From contig NZ_NESC01000001.1 in the NCBI RefSeq assembly GCF_003063575.1, positions 591,441 to 655,440 of the forward strand: a stretch of DNA of 64,000 nt, written 5' to 3'. Each line of letters opens with the position of its first letter. Positions within the stretch are counted from its first letter, which is position 1. Shown in pieces: positions 26,101 through 34,454 of the stretch. A model generated the notes under the pieces. That model was not told the DNA's origin. It searched no databases and saw only the letters and a program-made list of their open reading frames with translations. The position numbers were made by a program, and so were the translations under genes. The stretch is from Limnohabitans sp. Jir72. Its GTDB lineage: Bacteria > Pseudomonadota > Gammaproteobacteria > Burkholderiales > Burkholderiaceae_C.

Positions 26101-27170
26101 GCCCGCTGGTTGGCGGCGGCTTGGCTGATGGGCTCGACCATCAGCTGCTCAACCTTGCTGCGCAGGCTGTAGCGCTTGACCCGCGCCGTGCCTGCGTCGA
26201 TCACATAACGGATGCCAGGCACCGTCAATGAGGTTTCGGCCACGTTGGTGGCCAGCACAATGCGGCGGCCGTTGGACGCTTCAAAAATCTGGTCCTGCTC
26301 GGCCTGCGACAGGCGGGCAAACAGGGGCAGCACTTCGGCGTTGCGCGTGAGCGGCTGGTGCACCAAGTGTTTACGCAGGTGGTCGGCAGCCTCGCGGATT
26401 TCGCGCTCACCGGGCAAAAAGATCAGGATGTCGCCCCCTGCCCCGCCCTGCCAGAGTTCGTCCACCGCATCGGCCATGGCCTCGTTCAGGCCATAGTCAC
26501 GCGACTCTTCAAACGGCCGGTAGCGCTGCTCCACCGGGAAGGTGCGGCCAGACACCATGATGACCGGGGCCGGTCCTTGGCGCGAGGCAAAGTGTTTGGC
26601 AAAGCGGTCCGCGTCGATGGTGGCCGAGGTGACGACGATCTTCAGGTCCGGCCTGCGCGGCAGGATCTGGCGCAGGTAGCCCAGCAAGAAGTCGATGTTC
26701 AGGCTGCGTTCGTGCGCCTCGTCGATGATGATGGTGTCGTAGGCCTGCAGCAGCGGGTCGGTTTGCGTTTCGGCCAGCAAAATGCCGTCGGTCATGAGCT
26801 TGACCGAGGCGTTTTTGGAGAGTCGATCCTGAAAGCGCACCTTGAAACCCACCACCTCGCCCAGTGGCGTTTTGAGTTCTTCGGCAATCCGTTTGGCCAC
26901 CGAGCTGGCCGCAATCCGCCGGGGCTGGGTGTGGCCGATCATCCGCGCCCGCTCGCCCGGCTTGGCGTTGAGCTTGCCACGCCCCAGCATGAGGGCGATT
27001 TTGGGCAGCTGCGTGGTCTTGCCCGAGCCGGTTTCACCGCAAACGATGATGACCTGGTGCTGATCCATGGCGGCCATGATTTCGTCACGGCGGGCCGAGA
27101 CCGGCAGGCCTTCGGGGAAGTCGATTTGGAGGGGGGTGTCGGACAAAGCGGAAACTTCTGTGAAAATCAA
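23121..27170 (-). CDS. hrpA: ATP-dependent RNA helicase HrpA (DEAH box)
   Basis: A 1349-residue helicase. Motifs seen: Walker A GETGSGKTTQLP (about residue 44), DEAH in IIIDEAHERS, SAT in VVTSATIDADRF, then HA2, OB-fold and a long HrpA-specific C-terminal region. It is slightly longer than E. coli HrpA (1300) because two low-conservation linkers hold in-frame copies of GGGGTC-type palindromes (residues about 530-560 and 1037-1043). The start is uncertain: the 5' end lacks an ATG and a TTG at 27170 or one at 27146 must serve. HrpA resolves stalled ribosomes and acts in mRNA processing. Confidence 0.93.
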   Translation of the reverse strand: MIFTEVSALSDTPLQIDFPEGLPVSARRDEIMAAMDQHQVIIVCGETGSGKTTQLPKIALMLGRGKLNAKPGERARMIGHTQPRRIAASSVAKRIAEELKTPLGEVVGFKVRFQDRLSKNASVKLMTDGILLAETQTDPLLQAYDTIIIDEAHERSLNIDFLLGYLRQILPRRPDLKIVVTSATIDADRFAKHFASRQGPAPVIMVSGRTFPVEQRYRPFEESRDYGLNEAMADAVDELWQGGAGGDILIFLPGEREIREAADHLRKHLVHQPLTRNAEVLPLFARLSQAEQDQIFEASNGRRIVLATNVAETSLTVPGIRYVIDAGTARVKRYSLRSKVEQLMVEPISQAAANQRAGRCGRVANGICIRLYDDKDFAGRPRFTDPEILRSSLAGVILRMKSLHLGVVEDFPFIEAPSKRAITDGYQLLAELGAVDDDNELTPIGQELARLPLDPRVGRMILEARGRNALEEVLVIASAMSVQDVRDRPMDLQAQADQQHAKFDDDKSEFTGYLKLWKWIHDARGGPTKTIGVRSQLNSPASQGANNRDLTPIMPIMPIKGRQMAAQEAPQHKLSNRQYEQLLRQNFINIRRVREWRDTHTQLLTVVAEHKWRINTQPATYEQLHLSMLAGLLGNVGYKLEDEEAYLGARGIKFHKHPGAHLSKKPGRWIVVAELVETTRLFGRGIAAIEPQWLEQVGAHLLKKQLLDPHWEKKSAEVVALERATLYGLVVYSGRRTPYSRVDLHGAREIFIREALVGDQWETKLPFLAANHKMIAKVEELEHKSRRQDVLVDDELIYAFYDQQLPADVCSGRLLENWYRTESAKQPRLLLLTREELMRHEAAGITTQAFPKHIRLGGTDCQATYLHEPGDARDGVTVTVPLFVLNQVSEDRCEWLVPGLLKDKIQALLKSLPQRPRSRFVPLPESATRLAAELSVPELFGSGSLTDVLLKKVRDETSLDVKRTDFKHEMLSPHLFMNLLVVDEHGRQLGMGRNLGALKGELGAKARGAFQALAQLKVAAAPASASEPPNKGDTKKSGSDPHLPQRDAVGRNTSARGEKPATPQPIAPQRYTVWTFGELPELMEISKGGQTLIGFPALVDVQDAVTIEVFDEPEVAASKNRAGLRRLFALQIKDALKYLEKNIPDLQKMAVAYMPLGTADELKTQIIDVALDRAFLLDPLPNDEATFKRRIDEGRGRLTLIANEVARLAGTILLEFGAATRKIKDTKNAPDATVDCTQQLQRLMPKNFMAATPWPQLQHYARYLKAITLRLDKYRADPARDAQRLAELKPQEQRYWRLVAERKGAQDARMLEFRWLLEELRVSFFAQELRTPQPVSIKRLEKAWGQLNH
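24047..24060. repeat. GGGGTCTGACCCC palindrome inside hrpA
   Basis: The 14 bases GGGGGTCTGACCCC followed by GATTTTTT fall in frame in the hrpA linker that encodes GDTKKSGSDPHLP. The same core, with one change, forms the inverted pair at 25512-25581. It looks like a dispersed REP-type element tolerated in a flexible linker. Confidence 0.6.
25494..25517. repeat. 9-bp tandem repeat in hrpA
   Basis: Two copies of AATTGGCAT and a partial third directly abut the inverted repeat. They encode the odd HrpA segment PIMPIMPIKG. The nine-base period keeps the frame, so copy-number changes would be tolerated. Confidence 0.75.
25512..25581. repeat. Inverted palindromic element inserted in hrpA
   Basis: AATTGGGGTCAGATCCC at 25512 and GGGATCTGACCCCGATT ending at 25581 are inverted copies, 19 of 21 arm bases matching, separated by about 28 bp. 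The whole unit is read in frame within hrpA as NSPASQGANNRDLTPIMPIM, a stretch unlike the surrounding helicase sequence. Confidence 0.8.
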
Positions 27171-27233
27171 AGCAAGAACAGCTGGGGATTATCCCAGCCC
27201 CACGCCCACACTGCCCGAAACGCTTGATTGCCC

Positions 27234-28580
27234 ATGTCCACAGTCTTCAACTTCACCTTCGTGCCCTGGTTCCGGTCGGTGGCGCCCTACATCCACATGC
27301 ACCGCGGCAAGACTTTTGTGGTGGGCATCGCGGGCGAGGCCATTGCAGCGGGCAAGCTGGGCCTGATTGCACAGGACCTGGCGCTGATCCAGAGCATGGG
27401 CGTGAAGATCGTGCTGGTGCATGGCTTTCGGCCGCAGGTGAACGAGCAGCTGGCGGCCAAAGGCCATGTGCCAAAGTATTCGCACGGCATGCGCATCACC
27501 GACGAGGTGGCGCTGGACTGCGCGCAAGAGGCCGCAGGCCAGCTGCGTTACGAGATCGAAGCGGCCTTCAGCCAGGGCCTGCCCAACACGCCGATGGCGG
27601 GCTCCACGGTGCGGGTGATTTCGGGCAACTTCATCACGGCGCGCCCGGTGGGCATTGTGGATGGCGTGGATTTCCGGCATTCGGGTCTGGTGCGCAAGGT
27701 GGACGTGGACGGCATCATGCGCACACTGGACATGGGCGCGATGGTGCTGTTGTCGCCCTTTGGCTTCTCGCCCACGGGTGAGGCTTTCAACCTGACCATG
27801 GAAGAAGTCGCCACCAGCGTGGCCGCCGAGCTGCAGGCCGACAAGCTGATTTTTGTGACCGAGATTCCAGGCATCCGCATCCACCCGAACGAGCCGGCCA
27901 GCGAAGACAACCCGATCGACACCGAGCTGCCTTTGGCCGCGGCCAAGAAGCTGCTGGCAGAGTCGCCCAACCCCACTCAGCCAACCGACTTGGCGTTTTA
28001 TCTGCAGCACTGCGTGAAGGCGTGCGAAGAAGGCGTGGAGCGCAGCCACATCCTGCCCTTTGCGGTGGATGGCGCTTTGTTGTTGGAGATTTATGTGCAC
28101 GACGGCATCGGCACCATGGTCATTGATGAAAAGCTCGAAGAACTGCGGGAAGCAACTTCCGACGATGTGGGTGGCATCTTGCAACTGATCGAGCCGTTTG
28201 AGAAAGACGGCACGCTGGTCAAACGCGACCGCACCGAGATCGAGCGCGACATCGATCACTACACCATCATCGACCACGACGGCGTGATCTTTGCCTGCGC
28301 AGCGCTCTACCCCTACCCCGAAGCCAAGACGGCCGAGATGGCGGCGCTGACCGTGTCACCCCAGTCGCAAGGCCAGGGCGATGGTGAAAAAGTGCTCAAA
28401 CGCGTGGAGCAACGCGCCCGGGCCATGGGCCTGAAAAGCATCTTTGTGCTGACCACGCGCACCATGCACTGGTTCATCAAACGCGGTTTTGTGCAGGTCG
28501 ACCCCGACTGGCTGCCCGAAGCGCGCAAACGCAAATACAACTGGGACCGCAAGAGCCTGGTGCTGGTCAAGAAACTCTGA
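27234..28580 (+). CDS. argA: Amino-acid N-acetyltransferase (N-acetylglutamate synthase)
   Basis: A 448-residue enzyme making N-acetylglutamate, the first step of arginine synthesis. The N-terminal two thirds is an amino-acid-kinase-like domain (GKTFVVGIAGEAI, KIVLVHGFRPQVNEQLAAKG) that binds arginine for feedback. The C-terminal ~150 residues are a GNAT acetyltransferase (TVSPQSQGQGDGEKVLKRVE as the CoA loop). The ATG at 27234 (MSTVFNFTFVPWFRSVAPYI) is preferred to the TTG at 27228. It is divergent from hrpA. Confidence 0.95.
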   Translation: MSTVFNFTFVPWFRSVAPYIHMHRGKTFVVGIAGEAIAAGKLGLIAQDLALIQSMGVKIVLVHGFRPQVNEQLAAKGHVPKYSHGMRITDEVALDCAQEAAGQLRYEIEAAFSQGLPNTPMAGSTVRVISGNFITARPVGIVDGVDFRHSGLVRKVDVDGIMRTLDMGAMVLLSPFGFSPTGEAFNLTMEEVATSVAAELQADKLIFVTEIPGIRIHPNEPASEDNPIDTELPLAAAKKLLAESPNPTQPTDLAFYLQHCVKACEEGVERSHILPFAVDGALLLEIYVHDGIGTMVIDEKLEELREATSDDVGGILQLIEPFEKDGTLVKRDRTEIERDIDHYTIIDHDGVIFACAALYPYPEAKTAEMAALTVSPQSQGQGDGEKVLKRVEQRARAMGLKSIFVLTTRTMHWFIKRGFVQVDPDWLPEARKRKYNWDRKSLVLVKKL

Positions 28581-28597
28581 GCCCATTCAAGCGGAGC

Positions 28598-28666
28598 ATC
28601 GCGCACGGGGTGCAGCTCCTACAAATGCCGCGCTGCCACCTGTAGGAGCAGCGCCCTGCGCGCGAT
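28598..28666. repeat. REP-like inverted pair, variant of the cys-operon repeat
   Basis: ATCGCGCACGGGGTGC followed by AGCTCCTACA at 28598-28623, and TGTAGGAGCAGC followed by GCCCTGCGCGCGAT at 28641-28666, are inverted with about 22 of 26 matches. The outer TGTAGGAGC and GCGAT blocks are shared with the elements at 37159, 37676 and 38536. It lies between the converging argA and dsbB genes, a usual REP location. Confidence 0.8.
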
Positions 28667-28675
28667 GGACTGTGG

Positions 28676-29176
28676 TCAGCGGCTGCGCCAAACCTGCACA
28701 GCGATCAGCAAGCCCATCAGCGCAAACCCGACAAAAGCCACGAACGACCAATTGGCAATCGAGCCGCCGAGGAAGGTCCAGTCGACCTTGGTGCAGTCGC
28801 CGCTGCCTTTGAAGATCATGGGAATGGCGCGGTTGATCGGGAAGTTTTCGACCATGCCGTAAAAATCACGGCCGCAGGTGACGATCTCGGGTGGGTACCA
28901 CTGCAGCCAGCTTTGGCGGGCGGCCACAAATGCGCCAAAACCGGCCATCAGCGCCAGCAACACGCCCAACACAGCTACAGCGCCGGGCTTGCGCAAGCGC
29001 GAACCCACCCAAGCGATGAGCATCACCCCGATCAGAGCATAGCGCTGCACGATGCACATGGGGCAAGGGTTCAGGCCCACCACATGTTGCAGGTACAGGC
29101 CAAACGCCAGCATGCCGATGCACGAGAGCGCGATCAGCAACATCCAGCGGTTGAAGGAGATGGAAAACAGTTTCAT
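28676..29176 (-). CDS. dsbB: Disulfide bond formation protein B
   Basis: A 166-residue, four-helix inner-membrane quinone-linked oxidase that recharges DsbA. The ATG at 29176 gives MKLFSISFNRWMLLIALSCI. The first periplasmic loop carries NPCPMCIVQRY (CxxC) and the second has TCGRDF and GSGDCTKVDW, the second redox Cys pair. The preserved Arg after CxxC (VQRY) contacts the quinone in the family. Length and topology are normal. Confidence 0.93.
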   Translation of the reverse strand: MKLFSISFNRWMLLIALSCIGMLAFGLYLQHVVGLNPCPMCIVQRYALIGVMLIAWVGSRLRKPGAVAVLGVLLALMAGFGAFVAARQSWLQWYPPEIVTCGRDFYGMVENFPINRAIPMIFKGSGDCTKVDWTFLGGSIANWSFVAFVGFALMGLLIAVQVWRSR

Positions 29177-29197
29177 GGGGATGCGAATTTCCAATAG

Positions 29198-29220
29198 AAA
29201 ACGGGAGCATTGTGCTCCCG
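29198..29220 (-). terminator. Terminator after fpr (reverse strand)
   Basis: CGGGAGCA and TGCTCCCG pair perfectly with a three-base loop. On the reverse strand the hairpin is followed by TTTT, so it terminates transcription coming from fpr before dsbB. Confidence 0.7.
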
Positions 29221-29276
29221 TTGTCTGGAGGATGGCGTGACGCAGATCACAAAGCCATCAGGCCCGTCCTGAAATA

Positions 29277-30053
29277 TCAGGCGTCGGCAAACGCCCGCTC
29301 GATCACAAAGGCGCCAGGGGTGCTGGTGTTGCCTTCTTTGAGACCGCTTTCTTCGCAGATGCGCTTGAGGTCTTTGAGCATTTCGGGCGAGCCGCAGATC
29401 ATGATGCGGTCGGTTTCGGGGTTGAGCTTGGGCAGGCCCAAGTCAGCGAACAGCTTGCCGTTTTCGATCAGATCGGTCACGCGGCCCTGGTTTTTATAGG
29501 GTTCGCGGGTCACGGTGGGGTAGTAAAGCAGTTGTTTGCTCACCATCTCGCCCAAGAACTCGTTGGCCGGCAGGTCCTTGGTGATGTAGTCGTGATACGC
29601 CAGCTCGTTGACCTGACGCACGCCGTGCACCAGGATGACTTTTTCGAAACGCTCATAGGTTTCGGGGTCACGGATGATGCTCATGAAAGGGGCCAGGCCC
29701 GTGCCGGTGGACATCAGGTACAGGTTTTTGCCAGGCAGCAGGTAGTCGCACAGCAAGGTGCCCGTGGGCTTGCGGCCCACCACAATGGTGTCGCCCACCT
29801 GGATGTGTTGCAGCTTGGAGGTCAGCGGACCATCGGGCACCTTGATGCTCAAGAACTCGAGGTGCTCTTCGTAGTTGGCGCTGGCGATCGAATAGGCGCG
29901 CAGCAGCGGTTTGCCGCTTTCCTGACGCAGGCCAATCATGGTGAAGTGACCATTCGAAAAACGCAGGGCCTGGTCACGCGTGGTGGTGAAACTGAACAGG
30001 CGGTCGGTCCAGTGGTGAACGCTCAGAACGCGTTCTTCGAGAAATGCACTCAT
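29277..30053 (-). CDS. fpr: Ferredoxin--NADP+ reductase
   Basis: A 258-residue FAD enzyme moving electrons between NADPH and ferredoxin or flavodoxin. It begins MSAFLEERVLSVHHWTDRLF at the ATG at 30053. FAD site: LLRAYSIAS (RxYS). NADP site: LYLMSTGTGLAPFMSIIRD, and the C-terminal ICGSPEMLKDL. It ends with an aromatic-poor FVIERAFADA, the bacterial subclass II (FprA) pattern. It faces the divergent yggX across about 210 bp. Confidence 0.93.
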   Translation of the reverse strand: MSAFLEERVLSVHHWTDRLFSFTTTRDQALRFSNGHFTMIGLRQESGKPLLRAYSIASANYEEHLEFLSIKVPDGPLTSKLQHIQVGDTIVVGRKPTGTLLCDYLLPGKNLYLMSTGTGLAPFMSIIRDPETYERFEKVILVHGVRQVNELAYHDYITKDLPANEFLGEMVSKQLLYYPTVTREPYKNQGRVTDLIENGKLFADLGLPKLNPETDRIMICGSPEMLKDLKRICEESGLKEGNTSTPGAFVIERAFADA

Positions 30054-30265
30054 GAAATCTTTTTGGGTTGGAGGCCAGGGCAAGAGTCCCGTGGCCACTG
30101 AGGGGAGCTGAAAGCTTGCTACAGTTGCGTTTGGAATGACCGCGCGAGAAGTCGACCTGTCGCAAAACAGGCGGTATTTTCGCCCGAACCGCTTACAACT
30201 GGAAATACTGAAATTTTATATCCGTATAACCAGTGCTTCTTAAGATAGATCAAGGCAAGACACAC

Positions 30266-30541
30266 ATGGCACGCACCGTTCAATGCATCAAACTCGGCAC
30301 CGAAGCAGAAGGCTTGGACTTCGCGCCCTATCCTGGCGAATTGGGCAAGCGCATCTGGGAGAGCGTGAGCAAGCAGGCCTGGGCCGACTGGCTCAAGCAC
30401 CAGACCATGCTGGTCAATGAAAACCGCCTGAACCTGGCGGATCTGCGCGCCCGCCAGTACCTGGCCCGTCAGATGGAAAAGCATTTCTTTGGCGAAGGGG
30501 CTGACGCGGCACAAGGCTTCGTGCCCCCACCTGCCAACTGA
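30266..30541 (+). CDS. yggX: Probable Fe(2+)-trafficking protein YggX
   Basis: A 91-residue cytoplasmic protein protecting Fe-S clusters from oxidation. It begins [20 protein letters not shown], with the conserved single Cys near residue 7 and the family line [17 protein letters not shown]. It ends in FVPPPAN. It is divergent from fpr, another redox gene, and is followed two bases later by the MnmC-like gene. The upstream region holds an AT-rich stretch (TTTTATATCCGTATAACC) that may contain the promoter. Confidence 0.95.
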   Translation: MARTVQCIKLGTEAEGLDFAPYPGELGKRIWESVSKQAWADWLKHQTMLVNENRLNLADLRARQYLARQMEKHFFGEGADAAQGFVPPPAN

Positions 30542-30543
30542 GT

Positions 30544-31752
30544 TTGAGCTCGACGCCTTTGGACGGTGGCCCCCAGGCGCGCCGCGCACTGGTCATCGGT
30601 GCAGGCCTGTCGGGCTCGGCCGTGGCGCACAGCCTGGCATCGCGCGGCTGGTCCGTCATGGTGCTCGACCAAGCCGAAGGGGTGGGCGCGGGCGCATCGG
30701 GTTTGCCTGCGGGTTTGGCCGCGCCCCATGTCTCGCCCGACGACAACGTGCTCTCGCGCATCACACGGGCTGGCGTTCAGGCCACACTGCAGCGCGCCCA
30801 GGCACTGCTGCAAAGCGGCACCGACTGGGCCCTGACCGGGGTTCTGGAACACAACCTGGCCGGGAAACGCAGGCTGCCCACGGGCAATGCCGTCCCTGAG
30901 GAAGCTCAGGACAACACCAACGAATGCAGCACCCAAGCCAGCGAAGAACAAGTCGCTGCGGCTGGACTGCCCCCGGGCACACCCGCGCTGTGGCATGCGC
31001 GGGCGGGCTGGATCAGGCCCCGGCAACTGGTGGCAGCGCAGCTGCAAACACCGGGCGTGCAGGTTCTGTGGGGGCGCAAGGCCAATGCCATTGAGCGGCG
31101 CGGTGAGCTGTGGGTCGTGACCGATGCCCAAGGCCAGACTTTGGGCCAGGCCCCCTTGATGGTGGTGGCCAGTGCTTTTGACAGCCTGGCTTTGCTGCGG
31201 CCACTGCCCGGCTTTGCCGTGCCACTGAACCCCTTGCGTGGGCAAATCAGCTTTGGCCACATGCACGGCTTGACCGATGCCCAGCGCCGGCTGCTGCCGC
31301 CCTTCCCAGTCAATGGCCACGGCAGCTTCATCAGCAACGTGCCCACACCGAACGGTCAGCCCGGCTGGTACATCGGCTCCACCTTTGAGCGCAACTGCGA
31401 ACAAGCCCCCGTGCGAGAAGAAGACCACGCCGCCAACCAGCTGCGCTTGGCCACTTTGCTGCCCAACTTGGGCGCGGCCATGCAACACCAGTTTGGCCCT
31501 GAACACATACACGGCTGGGCCGGCTTGCGCTGCACCCTGCCCAACCGCCTGCCCGCAGTGGGCCCCATCGACAGCGAGCGGCTGCCCGGCCTGTGGCTGT
31601 GCGCGGGCATGGGGGCACGCGGCATCAGCTTGGCGGTGCTGTGCGGCGAACTCACGGCCGCCTGGTTGTGCAAGGAGCCTCTGCCTCTGGAGCCCGCTTT
31701 GGCCAAGCACTTGACGGCCGAGCGCTACATCGGAAAAGCCAAGCCCCCATGA
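30544..31752 (+). CDS. FAD-dependent MnmC-type oxidase (stand-alone C-terminal domain)
   Basis: A 402-residue protein with an N-terminal FAD fold (ALVIGAGLSGSAVAHSLASR) and the MnmC-oxidase line GASGLPAGLAAPHVSPDDN. The C-terminus has FAD closing motif LWLCAGMGARGISLAVLCGE. E. coli MnmC joins a methyltransferase and this oxidase to finish the wobble modification mnm5s2U34 in tRNA. Here only the oxidase domain is encoded. The frame begins with a TTG two bases after the yggX stop, as no ATG or GTG fits. Translational coupling to yggX is likely. Confidence 0.82.
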   Translation: MSSTPLDGGPQARRALVIGAGLSGSAVAHSLASRGWSVMVLDQAEGVGAGASGLPAGLAAPHVSPDDNVLSRITRAGVQATLQRAQALLQSGTDWALTGVLEHNLAGKRRLPTGNAVPEEAQDNTNECSTQASEEQVAAAGLPPGTPALWHARAGWIRPRQLVAAQLQTPGVQVLWGRKANAIERRGELWVVTDAQGQTLGQAPLMVVASAFDSLALLRPLPGFAVPLNPLRGQISFGHMHGLTDAQRRLLPPFPVNGHGSFISNVPTPNGQPGWYIGSTFERNCEQAPVREEDHAANQLRLATLLPNLGAAMQHQFGPEHIHGWAGLRCTLPNRLPAVGPIDSERLPGLWLCAGMGARGISLAVLCGELTAAWLCKEPLPLEPALAKHLTAERYIGKAKPP

Positions 31753-31753
31753 C

Positions 31754-31780
31754 AACAGGCCCATGACCCGGGCCTGTTTT
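31754..31780 (+). terminator. Terminator after the MnmC-like gene
   Basis: AACAGGCCC pairs with GGGCCTGTT around a seven-base loop, ending in TTTT. It separates the yggX operon from the converging binding-protein gene. Confidence 0.75.
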
Positions 31781-31799
31781 GCTTGAAGACTGTGAAGCT

Positions 31800-33011
31800 T
31801 TACTTCATCGCATCCGCCGGGCGGCGCGATTTCACATACGCGTCGGTCGGCTGGTAAGCCTTACCGTCGGCATACCGCCACTGGACCATGGTGCCTTTGC
31901 CGCCGCGCAAATCGAGCTTGCCCACATAGGCGCCCATGGTGGACTGTTGGTCAATGGCGCGGAATTCGGCCGGGCCAAAGGGGGTGCTGAATTTCAGGCC
32001 CCGCATGGCGATGACCAACTTCTCGTTGTCCACACTGCCAGCCTTTTTGATGCCCGCAAAGATCGACTGCATCGTGGCGTAGCCCACCACCGAGCCCACC
32101 TTGGGGTTCTCGTTGAACTTCTTGTAGTAGTTCGCGGCAAAGCTCGCGTGCTCTTTGTTGTCGAGCTGGTCCCAGGGGTAACCGGTCACGATCCAGCCCT
32201 TGGGCGTTTCGTCTTTCAGCACTTCCAGGTATTCAGGCTCGCCCGACAGCAACGACACCACCGGGGTCTTGGGGAAGACGTTGCGTTGGTTGCCTTCGCG
32301 CACCAGTTTGGCCAAGTCGGCACCAAAGGTCACATTGAAAATCGCGTCAGGCTTCGCTGCAGTGGTGGCGGTCAGCGTGCTGCCCGCGTCGATCTTGCCT
32401 TGGGCGGGCCACTGCTCGCTCACAAACTCCACATCGGGTCGCTTGGCTTTGAGCAACTCCTTGAAGCTGGCCACGGCGCTTTGGCCGTATTCGTAGTTGG
32501 GCGCAATCGTGGCCCAGCGCTTGGCGGGCAGCTTGGCCGCTTCTTCCACCAGCATGGCCGCTTGCATGTAAGTGCTGGGGCGCAGGCGGAAGGTGTAGCG
32601 GTTGCCTTTGTCCCAGACGATGGCGTCGGTCAAGGGCTCGCTGGCCACAAACAGGCGTTTGTTCTTTTGGGCGTGGTCGGCCAAGGCCAGGCCCACGTTG
32701 GACAAAAAGCCCCCGGCGAGCACGTCGACCTTTTCCTTGGACGTCAGCTCGATGGCGTGGCGCAAAGCTTCTTCGGGCTTGCCCGCGTCGTCCCGAGCGA
32801 TGACTTCGACCTTGCGACCGAGCAAGCCGCCTTGGGCGTTGATTTCTTCCACGGCCAATTGCCAGCCTTGCTTGTAGGGCTGGGTGAACTGCGGGATGGC
32901 GGAATAGCTGTTGATCTCGCCGATCTTGATGGGGGTCTGGGCGAATGCTGCGCTGCTGGCGGCCAAGGCCAGCCAGCTGGCCGTCCTCAAGTGCTGGATA
33001 AGGTGCTTCAT
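31800..33011 (-). CDS. Branched-chain amino-acid-type ABC transporter substrate-binding protein
   Basis: A 403-residue periplasmic-binding protein (Peripla_BP_6 / LivK type). Signal peptide MKHLIQHLRTASWLALAASS, cleaved near AFAQ. Mature start: TPIKIGEINSYSAIPQFTQP. Family lines: NAQGGLLGRKVEVIARDD and LVEEAAKLPAKRWATIAPNYE. No permease or ATPase genes lie beside it, so its partners must be elsewhere. The ligand is unknown, although relatives bind amino acids, amides or aromatic acids. Confidence 0.9.
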   Translation of the reverse strand: MKHLIQHLRTASWLALAASSAAFAQTPIKIGEINSYSAIPQFTQPYKQGWQLAVEEINAQGGLLGRKVEVIARDDAGKPEEALRHAIELTSKEKVDVLAGGFLSNVGLALADHAQKNKRLFVASEPLTDAIVWDKGNRYTFRLRPSTYMQAAMLVEEAAKLPAKRWATIAPNYEYGQSAVASFKELLKAKRPDVEFVSEQWPAQGKIDAGSTLTATTAAKPDAIFNVTFGADLAKLVREGNQRNVFPKTPVVSLLSGEPEYLEVLKDETPKGWIVTGYPWDQLDNKEHASFAANYYKKFNENPKVGSVVGYATMQSIFAGIKKAGSVDNEKLVIAMRGLKFSTPFGPAEFRAIDQQSTMGAYVGKLDLRGGKGTMVQWRYADGKAYQPTDAYVKSRRPADAMK

Positions 33012-33209
33012 AAGGTCCTAGAGGGGTTAGCGTGAAAGGCGTGACTTTACCAGCGTGATCCGCCCCTGTCGCAACAGTGACATTTCATGAAAACGCTGCG
33101 CGCCCTCGACGTCCACCACTTCATGCGTCAGGCTCTGAACCCGATTCAGAAATCGGTCGGTGTCGCCTACATGCGGCGCAATGGGCTCTTCATGAAAATA
33201 ATCGCCCCC

Positions 33210-34448
33210 ATGAAACAAACAGACCTGTCCCGATTCCATGTGGCCTTGATCATGGGCGGCGCTGCCGTGATGCTGAGTTTGGCCATGGGCATGCGCCAAA
33301 GCTTTGGCCTGCTGCAGCCGCACATGATCCGCGAGATCGGCATCACGGCCGCCGATTTTTCGCTGGCCATCGCCATCCAGAACATCGTGTGGGGCGCCAC
33401 ACAACCCTTCATGGGCATCTTGGCCGACCGGCATGGGGCGCGCCCCGTGGCTTTGCTGGGGGTGGCGGTTTATGCCTTGGGACTGGCCTTTGCCCTCACC
33501 GCGTCATCGGCCTGGGGCGTGACCCTGGGCATGGGTCTGTGTGTGGGTTTGGCCTTGTCGTGCACCGCATCCAACATCGCCATGAGCGTGACCGCCAAAG
33601 CCGTCTCACCCCTGCAGCGCAGCATGGCCATGGGCTCGGTGTCTGCCTTGGGCTCTTTGGGTTTGACCTTGGCCTCGCCCATGGCGCAGCACCTTATCAG
33701 TACTGCGGGCTGGCAAGCGGCGGTGATCGGCTTTCTGGGCCTGGTGGCCGTGATGGTGCCCGCCGCTTTCATGGCCAGCCGGGCGGACCAGATCGAGGTG
33801 CCTGCGCCTCTGGGCGCGGCACAAACGGTTGGCGAGGCCGTGCGCGAGGCCTTGGGCCATCGGGGCTACCTGGTGCTGGCCATCGCGTTTTTTGTGTGCG
33901 GCTTGCAATTGGTGTTCATCACCACCCATTTGCCCACTTACCTGGACATTTGTGGCATGGACCCCAGCGTGGGCAGCACGGCGCTGGCGCTGGTGGGCCT
34001 GTTCAACGTGATCGGCTCTTACCTGTTCGGCTGGTTGGGCGGCAAGTATTCCAAACGCATGCTGCTGGGCGGCATCTATGTGCTGCGCTCCATCTTTATT
34101 GCGGTGTATTTTTTGATGCCGCCCACGCCCACCAGCACCTTGGTCTTTGCCGCCGCCATGGGGACGCTGTGGCTGGGGGTGGTGCCGCTGGTGTCGGGGC
34201 TGGTGATCCATCTGTTCGGTTTGCGCTACATGGCCACTTTGTCGGGGGTGGCGTTTTTCAGCCACCAGGTGGGCTCCTTCATCGGCGCTTGGGGCGGCGG
34301 TTTGATTTACAGCCGCTTGGGCAATTACGACCTGGCTTGGCAAGGTGCCGTGGCCATTGGTTTGGCAGCAGGCCTGTTTCAAATGACCATGAATGTGAGA
34401 CCTTCGGCCCGGATCTTGGCAGAGCGACCCGCAGCGCTTGGCGCCTGA
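33210..34448 (+). CDS. MFS transporter (OxlT/CynX-like)
   Basis: A 412-residue, 12-helix major-facilitator protein. Motif A is GILADRHGARPVALLG. Helix 1 holds GMRQSFGLLQPHMIREIG, typical of the YbfB/OxlT-like monocarboxylate group. The ATG at 33210 (MKQTDLSRFHVALIMGGAAV) places helix 1 directly after a short tail. ATGs at 33087, 33171 and 33192 would add up to 41 residues without hydrophobic character. Substrate unknown. It lies upstream of the sulfate operon but has its own 80-bp gap. Confidence 0.82.
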   Translation: MKQTDLSRFHVALIMGGAAVMLSLAMGMRQSFGLLQPHMIREIGITAADFSLAIAIQNIVWGATQPFMGILADRHGARPVALLGVAVYALGLAFALTASSAWGVTLGMGLCVGLALSCTASNIAMSVTAKAVSPLQRSMAMGSVSALGSLGLTLASPMAQHLISTAGWQAAVIGFLGLVAVMVPAAFMASRADQIEVPAPLGAAQTVGEAVREALGHRGYLVLAIAFFVCGLQLVFITTHLPTYLDICGMDPSVGSTALALVGLFNVIGSYLFGWLGGKYSKRMLLGGIYVLRSIFIAVYFLMPPTPTSTLVFAAAMGTLWLGVVPLVSGLVIHLFGLRYMATLSGVAFFSHQVGSFIGAWGGGLIYSRLGNYDLAWQGAVAIGLAAGLFQMTMNVRPSARILAERPAALGA

Positions 34449-34454
34449 CAGCGC

